The notes beneath the pieces are model-generated. The model did no database searches and was not told the origin of the DNA. It saw only the letters and a program-made list of their open reading frames with translations. 64,000 nucleotides of DNA from Serratia odorifera (GTDB lineage Bacteria > Pseudomonadota > Gammaproteobacteria > Enterobacterales > Enterobacteriaceae), in assembly GCF_900635445.1 (NCBI RefSeq), contig NZ_LR134117.1:2542001-2606000 (forward strand), given 5' to 3'. Positions 58,638 through 64,000 of the stretch are shown here, piece after piece. Positions within the stretch are counted from its first letter, which is position 1. Each line of letters opens with the position of its first letter. Made by a program: the position numbers and the translations under genes.

Positions 58638-58808
58638 GCCGCCACTATAGGTATTTGCTGGCGCATGCTCAACGGACAAATTATAATGCCTCGGATTAAA
58701 AAAACTAATGGCATTGGTTCACGGAAACGAGCCTGAAACCTGCCGTTCAACGCAGCCCGATTTCCTGGCTGAGTCACTCGGAAGTTGTTACACAAAAGTA
58801 GCTAATTC

Positions 58809-59726
58809 ATGTCTAAACGTTTACCTCCTCTTAATGCGCTGCGGGTGTTTGATGCGGCAGCACGGCACCTGAGTTTTACCAAAGCGGCAGAAGAGCTGTT
58901 CGTGACCCAGGCCGCGGTAAGCCACCAGATCAAGTCGCTGGAGGACTTCCTTGGCCTGAAACTGTTTCGGCGCCGCAACCGTTCGCTGTTGCTGACCGAA
59001 GAAGGGCAAAGTTACTATCTGGATATCAAGGAGATTTTCTCGTCGATCAATGAGGCGACGCGCAAGCTGCAGGCACGCAGCGCCAAAGGGGCGCTGACCG
59101 TCAGTTTGCCGCCCAGTTTTGCCATTCAGTGGCTGGTACCGCGCCTGTCCGGCTTTAACTCAGCTTATCCGGGCATCGACGTACGCATTCAGGCGGTGGA
59201 CCGTGAAGAGGACAAGCTGGCCGACGATGTGGATGTGGCTATTTTCTATGGGCGCGGCAACTGGCCAGGCCTGCGCGCCGAGCGTTTATATGCCGAATAT
59301 TTACTGCCGGTGTGTTCACCCAGCCTGTTGACCGGCGATCATGCATTAAAATCACCGGACGATCTGGCTTATCATACGCTCCTGCATGATACTTCACGCC
59401 GCGACTGGCTGGCCTATACCCGCCAGTTGGGCTTACAGCACATTAATGTGCAGCAAGGCCCGATCTTCAGCCACAGCGCCATGGTGGTACAGGCGGCGGT
59501 GCACGGGCAAGGCGTTGCGTTGGTCAATAACGTGATGGCGCAAAGCGAGATTGAAGCCGGCCGTCTGGTCTGTCCGTTTAATGATGTGCTGGTCAGCAAA
59601 AATGCTTTTTATCTGGTATGTCATGACAGCCAGGCAGAACTGGGTAAAATAGCCGCCTTTCGCCAATGGATACTGGCGCGAGCAGCCAGCGAACAGGAAA
59701 AGTTCCGCTTTCGCTATGAACAATAA
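58809..59726 (+). CDS. gcvA: LysR-family glycine cleavage regulator GcvA
   Basis: 305 residues, the same length as E. coli GcvA. LPPLNALRVFDAAARHLSFTKAAEELFVTQAAVSHQI is the GcvA/AmpR-type DNA-binding domain, and the effector domain (LPPSFAIQWLVPRL, VHGQGVALVNNVMA) follows. With glycine it activates the gcvTHP operon and gcvB; with purines it represses gcvTHP through GcvR. The 171-bp gap to gcvB carries the divergent promoters. Confidence 0.96.
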   Translation: MSKRLPPLNALRVFDAAARHLSFTKAAEELFVTQAAVSHQIKSLEDFLGLKLFRRRNRSLLLTEEGQSYYLDIKEIFSSINEATRKLQARSAKGALTVSLPPSFAIQWLVPRLSGFNSAYPGIDVRIQAVDREEDKLADDVDVAIFYGRGNWPGLRAERLYAEYLLPVCSPSLLTGDHALKSPDDLAYHTLLHDTSRRDWLAYTRQLGLQHINVQQGPIFSHSAMVVQAAVHGQGVALVNNVMAQSEIEAGRLVCPFNDVLVSKNAFYLVCHDSQAELGKIAAFRQWILARAASEQEKFRFRYEQ

Positions 59727-59776
59727 ATTGGCCGCGGCCTGACGGCGGCTGGTTTCTTTAATAAAGGTAAATAACG

Positions 59777-60172
59777 ATGACAAGTCGTTCAATGCTGATT
59801 TTCGCCGCCATCAGCGGCTTTGTGTTTGTCGCCCTGGGGGCGTTTGGCGCACACGTACTGACGGGTACCCTCGGCGCCAATGAAATGGCGTGGATCCGTA
59901 CCGGTCTTGATTACCAGGGGTTCCATACGTTGGCGATCCTGGCGCTGGCGGTGGCGATGCAACGTCGCGTCAGCCTGTGGTTTTACTGGAGCGGAGCGCT
60001 GTTGGCGCTCGGCACCGTGTTGTTCAGCGGCAGCCTGTATTGTCTGGCGCTGTCGCACCTGAAGGTCTGGGTGTATATCACGCCGGTTGGCGGCGTGTGC
60101 TTCCTGATCGGTTGGGCATTGATGTTGATTGGCGCGTTGCGTCTGGGGAAAAAGGCCGAGCGCCATGAATAA
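59777..60172 (+). CDS. ygdD: Inner-membrane protein YgdD (DUF423)
   Basis: 131 residues with about four membrane helices; GALGAFGAHVL-like ALGAFGAHVLTG near 20 and YQGFHTLAIL near 50 are the DUF423 signature. E. coli YgdD lies in the same place between gcvA and rlmM. Function unknown. Its last eight bases overlap the rlmM start, so the two are coupled. Confidence 0.93.
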   Translation: MTSRSMLIFAAISGFVFVALGAFGAHVLTGTLGANEMAWIRTGLDYQGFHTLAILALAVAMQRRVSLWFYWSGALLALGTVLFSGSLYCLALSHLKVWVYITPVGGVCFLIGWALMLIGALRLGKKAERHE

Positions 60173-61265
60173 GATTGCGTTGTACTGCCGTCCCGGCTTT
60201 GAAAAAGAGTGTGCGGCGGAAATTACCGACAAAGCCGCGCAACTGGAGATTTTTGGTTTTGCACGGGTGAAGGAAAACAGCGGCTATGTGCTGTTTGAGT
60301 GCTATCAACCGGACGACGCTGACCGTCTGGCAAAAGAAATTCCATTCCGCGAGCTGATTTTTGCCCGTCAGCTGGTGGTGGTTGGCGAACTGCTGCGCGA
60401 TCTGCCGCCTGAAGATCGGGTTTCACCGATTGTCGGTATGCTGATGGGCGTGGTCGATCGCGGTGGCGAGCTGCGGGTTGAGGTGGCGGATACCAACGAA
60501 AGTAAAGAGTTGATGAAGTTCTGCCGTAAATTGACGGTGCCGCTGCGCGCCGCGATGCGCGAACAAAAGGTGCTGATGGCGCGTGAGAACCCAACGCGGC
60601 CGGTGGTGCACGTATTCTTTATTGCGCCGGGCTGTTGCTACGTCGGCTATTCCTACAGCAATAACAACTCGCCGTTTTATATGGGCATTCCACGGCTGAA
60701 GTTCCCGTCCGATGCGCCGAGCCGTTCTACGCTGAAGCTGGAAGAGGCCTTTCACGTCTTCATTCCCGCCGATGAGTGGGACGAACGGTTGGCCAGCGGT
60801 ATGCATGCGGTCGATCTGGGCGCCTGCCCTGGCGGTTGGACCTATCAGTTGGTGAAGCGCAGCATGATGGTGCATGCGGTGGATAATGGCCCGATGGCGC
60901 CAAGCCTGATGGATACCGGTCAGGTGACCCACCACCGTGCCGATGGCTTCCGCTTCGAGCCTACCAGCAGCAAGGTATACTGGCTGGTGTGCGACATGGT
61001 GGAGAAACCGGCCAAGGTGACCAGTTTAATGATCCAGTGGCTGGTCAAAGGCTGGTGCCGCGAAGCAATCTTCAACCTGAAACTGCCAATGAAAAAGCGT
61101 TACGAAGAGGTTTCGCAGAATTTGCAGAGCATCCGTGAAGCGCTTGCGGCAGCGGATATCAGCGCTGAAGTGCATGCCAAGCAGTTGTATCACGATCGTG
61201 AGGAAGTGACGGTGCATGTGCGTCGTATGTGGTCGGCGATCCCTGGTCGTCGCGACGAACGTTAA
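60165..61265 (+). CDS. rlmM: 23S rRNA 2'-O-ribose C2498 methyltransferase RlmM
   Basis: 366 residues, exactly the E. coli length. A THUMP-like N-terminal domain (about 1-170) and a Rossmann methyltransferase with the SAM site DLGACPGGWTYQLVKR near 225 and the K-D-K-E tetrad region (CDMVEKPAKV, IFNLKLPMKKRYEEV). It 2'-O-methylates C2498 of 23S rRNA before 50S assembly. ATG 60165 overlaps the ygdD end. Confidence 0.96.
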   Translation: MNKIALYCRPGFEKECAAEITDKAAQLEIFGFARVKENSGYVLFECYQPDDADRLAKEIPFRELIFARQLVVVGELLRDLPPEDRVSPIVGMLMGVVDRGGELRVEVADTNESKELMKFCRKLTVPLRAAMREQKVLMARENPTRPVVHVFFIAPGCCYVGYSYSNNNSPFYMGIPRLKFPSDAPSRSTLKLEEAFHVFIPADEWDERLASGMHAVDLGACPGGWTYQLVKRSMMVHAVDNGPMAPSLMDTGQVTHHRADGFRFEPTSSKVYWLVCDMVEKPAKVTSLMIQWLVKGWCREAIFNLKLPMKKRYEEVSQNLQSIREALAAADISAEVHAKQLYHDREEVTVHVRRMWSAIPGRRDER

Positions 61266-61358
61266 TCCCCGGGTTGGCGGGGGGCGCGCTGTCGGCTGCC
61301 CGCCAATCAGCCCACCATGACGCGCTAATCCCTCCGCCGCCTTCAGGGGGGATGCCGG

Positions 61359-62117
61359 TCAGCGTTCGGGCAGTCGCAGCTGTTGCAGGTTGCCGTTAAG
61401 CTGTAGATCGGTGCGCAGGGTGGCGATTTGCTTGCACACGTAAGCCATCTCGCGATGTTGTTCCAGTTTGCTGCGCCATTTTTCCGGGATGGCCGCCAGC
61501 TGTTGGTAGACGCCATCCAGACTCCCCGCCTGTTGCAGCAATTGCACCGCCGTTTTAGGTCCGATGCCGGCGACGCCCGGTATTTTGCTGCTGCCAATCC
61601 CCGCCAATCCCCAGTAATCCGCCAACTGCTGCGGCAACACGCCGAACTCCTGCTGCACAAACGGCATATCCAGCCAGCGTTTTTGGAAGTAATCGCGGAT
61701 CTGCACCTTGGGCGACAGCAGTTGGCAATAGCCTTTGTCGGTAGAGACGATGGTGACCTGATGGCCGCCGGCCGCAACTTTTACCGCCAGCGTAGCGGCC
61801 AGATCGTCAGCCTCATTACCCGCTGAATGCCAGCAGGCTACGCCGAGGGCTTCGAACGCCTGACGCAGCTGTGGCATTTCCTGTTGCAGGTTTTCCGGCA
61901 TTGGCGAGCGCCCGGCCTTATAGTCCGGTAATAACTGATGCCGCCAGCTGTCACTGCGATCGTCCTCATCAAACACCGCCACCGCGTGGCTCGGGCTGCT
62001 GTGCTGAATCAACTGGCGCAAGGCGTGGCGACAGGCATCGACGCATGGCGATCCCTGTACCGCATGGATGCGGCGGATCAGGTTTAGCGCGTCGACAATA
62101 AGCAAGGATATGGGCAT
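61359..62117 (-). CDS. xni: Flap endonuclease Xni (exonuclease IX)
   Basis: 252 residues (E. coli 251). A FEN/Pol I-5'-nuclease homologue: LLIVDALNLIRRIHAVQG with the first Asp, FDEDDRSDSWRHQLLPDYKAGR, NEADDLAATLA, STDKGYCQL and GIGPKTAVQLLQQAG (helix-3-turn). It acts on 5' flaps and is partly redundant with Pol I. ATG 62115-62117. ppnN ends 51 bp away, read divergently in terms of promoters only (both minus strand). Confidence 0.94.
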   Translation of the reverse strand: MPISLLIVDALNLIRRIHAVQGSPCVDACRHALRQLIQHSSPSHAVAVFDEDDRSDSWRHQLLPDYKAGRSPMPENLQQEMPQLRQAFEALGVACWHSAGNEADDLAATLAVKVAAGGHQVTIVSTDKGYCQLLSPKVQIRDYFQKRWLDMPFVQQEFGVLPQQLADYWGLAGIGSSKIPGVAGIGPKTAVQLLQQAGSLDGVYQQLAAIPEKWRSKLEQHREMAYVCKQIATLRTDLQLNGNLQQLRLPER

Positions 62118-62168
62118 GACATTTACACTAATTAAAGTGGGCGGCTCGCGCCGCCCAGGGGAGGGGGA

Positions 62169-63533
62169 TCAGGCAATGATTTCGTAGCAGGGCACGTAGG
62201 CGCTGCCCGGCAGCTTCATGCGATGCTGGGCGACAAACCCTTGTAGCAGGCTGTCCATCTGTTTCATCATCTGCCGATCGCCGTGCAGTTTGTAAGGACC
62301 AAACTGCTCGATGGCGTGAATGCCATTTTCTTTTACGTTGCCGGCGACGATGCCGGAGAACGCACGGCGCAGGGCGGCAGCCAGTTCTTCTGGCGGCTGC
62401 TCCGGCGACAGGTTGAGATTGGCCATGTTTTCATGGGTCGGCTCAAACGGCAATTGCAGATCGGGGGCGATGCGCATTGACCAGTTAAAGCTGTAGGCAT
62501 CACCGGTATTACGGCGGTTTTCCTTCACCAGCGGCATTGCCAGTTTCATCTGGCGCGCCACTTCGGCCGGATCGTCAATGATAATGGTGTAGTGGCGGCG
62601 TGCTTCATCGCCCAGGGTATTCATGATGAACTCGTCCAGTACGCGGAAGTAATCGGCGCTTTCTTTCGGCCCGGTGAGGATCAGCGGCAGTACCTGGTCG
62701 CTGTTTTCCGGATTCATCAGTATACCCAGCAGATACAGCAACTCTTCTGCCGTACCGACGCCACCTGGGAAAATGATGATGCCGTGCGCGATACGCACAA
62801 AGGCTTCCAGACGTTTTTCGATATCCGGCATGATGACCAGTTCGTTCACCAGCGGGTTAGGCGGTTCGGCGGCAATGATCGACGGTTCGGTCATACCGAT
62901 GAAACGACTGTTGCGGTAGCGTTGCTGGGCGTGTCCGACCGCTGCACCTTTCATTGGCGCTTCCATGGCGCCCGGCCCGCAGCCGGTGCAGATATTCAGT
63001 TCACGCAGACCCAGCTCGCTACCGACCTTGCGCGCATACAGGTATTCGGTCGGGTTGATCGAGTGGCCGCCCCAGCACACCACCATGTTTGGATCTTCGT
63101 CGAGGTGCAGCGTGCGCGCGTTGCGCAGAATGGAAAACACCAGGTTGGTGATATGTGCGGAGTTCTCCAGGTTCAGATGCTGGAAGCGGCCGGCGTTGAC
63201 CAACTGACCATGAACAAACAGGATATCGCGCAGTACGGCGAACAGGTTGGCTTGCAGCGAGCGAATGATGCGCCCGTCGACAAAGGCCTCCTCCGGCGGG
63301 TTGACCAGCTCCAGTTTTACCCCGCGTTCGCGGCGCAGTACGTTGATATCAAAGGTTTCATAACGCGACAGCAGCTGTTTGCTGTTGTCGGTCTGGCTGC
63401 CGGAGTTCAGCACCGCCAGCGAACAGTTGCGGAACAAACGATACAGGTCGCTGCTGGCAGTGCGCTTCAGCATGTCGACTTCCAACTGCGACAACAAATC
63501 CATCGAGCCAAGTGGGCTGATATGTGTAATCAA
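62169..63533 (-). CDS. ppnN: Pyrimidine/purine nucleotide 5'-monophosphate nucleosidase PpnN
   Basis: 454 residues, exactly the E. coli length. A LOG-type nucleosidase that hydrolyses nucleotide monophosphates to base and ribose 5-phosphate and is stimulated by (p)ppGpp. The Rossmann-like core shows VVCWGGHSINPTEYLYARKVG, TGCGPGAMEAPMKGA and the PGGVGTAEELLYLLG catalytic loop. The start is TTG at 63531-63533, with AGGAG 5 bp upstream; it gives the conserved ITHISPLGSMDLLSQLEVDMLK. Upstream in-frame ATG codons would add a non-family tail. Confidence 0.94.
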   Translation of the reverse strand: MITHISPLGSMDLLSQLEVDMLKRTASSDLYRLFRNCSLAVLNSGSQTDNSKQLLSRYETFDINVLRRERGVKLELVNPPEEAFVDGRIIRSLQANLFAVLRDILFVHGQLVNAGRFQHLNLENSAHITNLVFSILRNARTLHLDEDPNMVVCWGGHSINPTEYLYARKVGSELGLRELNICTGCGPGAMEAPMKGAAVGHAQQRYRNSRFIGMTEPSIIAAEPPNPLVNELVIMPDIEKRLEAFVRIAHGIIIFPGGVGTAEELLYLLGILMNPENSDQVLPLILTGPKESADYFRVLDEFIMNTLGDEARRHYTIIIDDPAEVARQMKLAMPLVKENRRNTGDAYSFNWSMRIAPDLQLPFEPTHENMANLNLSPEQPPEELAAALRRAFSGIVAGNVKENGIHAIEQFGPYKLHGDRQMMKQMDSLLQGFVAQHRMKLPGSAYVPCYEIIA

Positions 63534-63752
63534 GGTAACTCCTTTGCACCCAATATGGGGCGGTAGTAATCCATACGGCAGCAGAACAGCATCGATTATT
63601 GTAAATGGGCTTTTCGCACACGGCGGTAAGGCTGTCACTTTGCACGCCAAGGGGCGCTTTGCTGCGCTGGTCCTTATTTAACCTTACCGCTGTCCCCTGA
63701 TTTTTACCAACGTAACGCTACCGTTAGCTCAGTTGTTGAGCAGCGCTTCGCA

Positions 63753-64000
63753 TTATTGGCGTGCCAGACGGCCATGTGACGGTGAAAATTGCCCATTGCT
63801 GCGCCACGGATTGATGTCCAGCCCGCCACGGCGGGTATAACGTGCATAGACCGACAGCTGCTGCGGTTGGCAAAAACGCATGATGTCATTGAAGATACGT
63901 TCAACGCATTGTTCATGGAACTCGTTATGATGGCGGAACGACACTAAATAGCGCAGCAATGCTTCGCGATCGATCTGCGGGCCACGATAGCAGATCTGCA
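63753..64000 (-). CDS. queF: 7-cyano-7-deazaguanine reductase QueF, C-terminal part
   Basis: The last 81 or so residues are present; the start lies beyond the right edge. REALLRYLVSFRHHNEFHEQCVERIFNDI and YARYTRRGGLDINPWRS are the C-terminal half of long-form QueF. The enzyme reduces preQ0 to preQ1 with two NADPH in queuosine synthesis. Adjacent to ppnN as in E. coli (xni-ppnN-queF-syd). Confidence 0.94.
   Translation of the reverse strand, partial: QICYRGPQIDREALLRYLVSFRHHNEFHEQCVERIFNDIMRFCQPQQLSVYARYTRRGGLDINPWRSNGQFSPSHGRLARQ

Overview
The window is chromosomal DNA of an enterobacterium, most like Serratia (Yersiniaceae). It is GC-rich, and from about 20.9 kb to the right end it follows the E. 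coli 61-64 min gene order: galR, omr, aas-lplT, tas, ygdR, ygdQ, mutH, rppH-ptsP, lgt-thyA, the ppdA-ppdB-ygdB-ppdC group, recC-ptrA-recB-recD, argA/amiC, metZWV tRNAs, mltA, tcdA/csdE-csdA, ygdI, gcvB/gcvA, ygdD-rlmM, xni, ppnN, queF. Assignments there rest on recalled family sequence plus synteny. No phage, insertion sequence, integron, CRISPR array or secretion locus was seen.

Layout. 1-13.8 kb is accessory in character: the start of a lactate-permease family gene (cut by the window edge) with a LysR regulator; a YojI-type ABC exporter; a small YmiA-like membrane protein and a small hypothetical protein; a CynX-type MFS carrier; a YddA-type ABC protein; an exported protein of unknown function; a LysR / MBL-fold / DsbA-like cluster; and a YdhP-type MFS carrier. 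12.9-15.2 kb is the divergent lysR-lysA pair. 15.3-20.9 kb is a beta-glucoside island: LacI-type regulator and PTS EIIA on the minus strand; PTS EIIC, GH1 6-phospho-beta-glucosidase, PTS EIIB and a UxuR-like GntR regulator on the plus strand. Three TTGG-N4-CCAA boxes lie in the divergent control region. galR, a BisC-type molybdoenzyme and one OmrA/B-type sRNA follow, then the conserved block.

Functional groups. Lysine synthesis (lysR/lysA); beta-glucoside uptake and hydrolysis; lysophospholipid salvage (aas-lplT); mismatch repair (mutH) beside a DnaA-box-rich gap in the position of E. coli DARS2; RNA 5'-end turnover plus the nitrogen PTS (rppH-ptsP); lipoprotein maturation and dTMP synthesis (lgt-thyA); RecBCD; arginine entry (argA with paired ArgR boxes); septal peptidoglycan hydrolysis (amiC, mltA); CsdA sulfur transfer; glycine-responsive control (gcvA/gcvB).

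Main caveat. About 35 single-base indels break 17 coding sequences, including recB, recC, ptrA, thyA, lgt, lysA, mutH, ptsP and galR. Correcting them in silico restores nearly exact family lengths (PtrA 962, ThyA 264, PtsP 748, UxuR-like 257). I read these as homopolymer-type sequencing errors, not pseudogenes, and give each locus its full corrected span. Nothing amounts to a clearly new system. The best leads are the UxuR-like regulator with matching boxes at the beta-glucoside operon, the MBL/DsbA-like/LysR cluster with a degenerate metal site, and the DARS2-like region.
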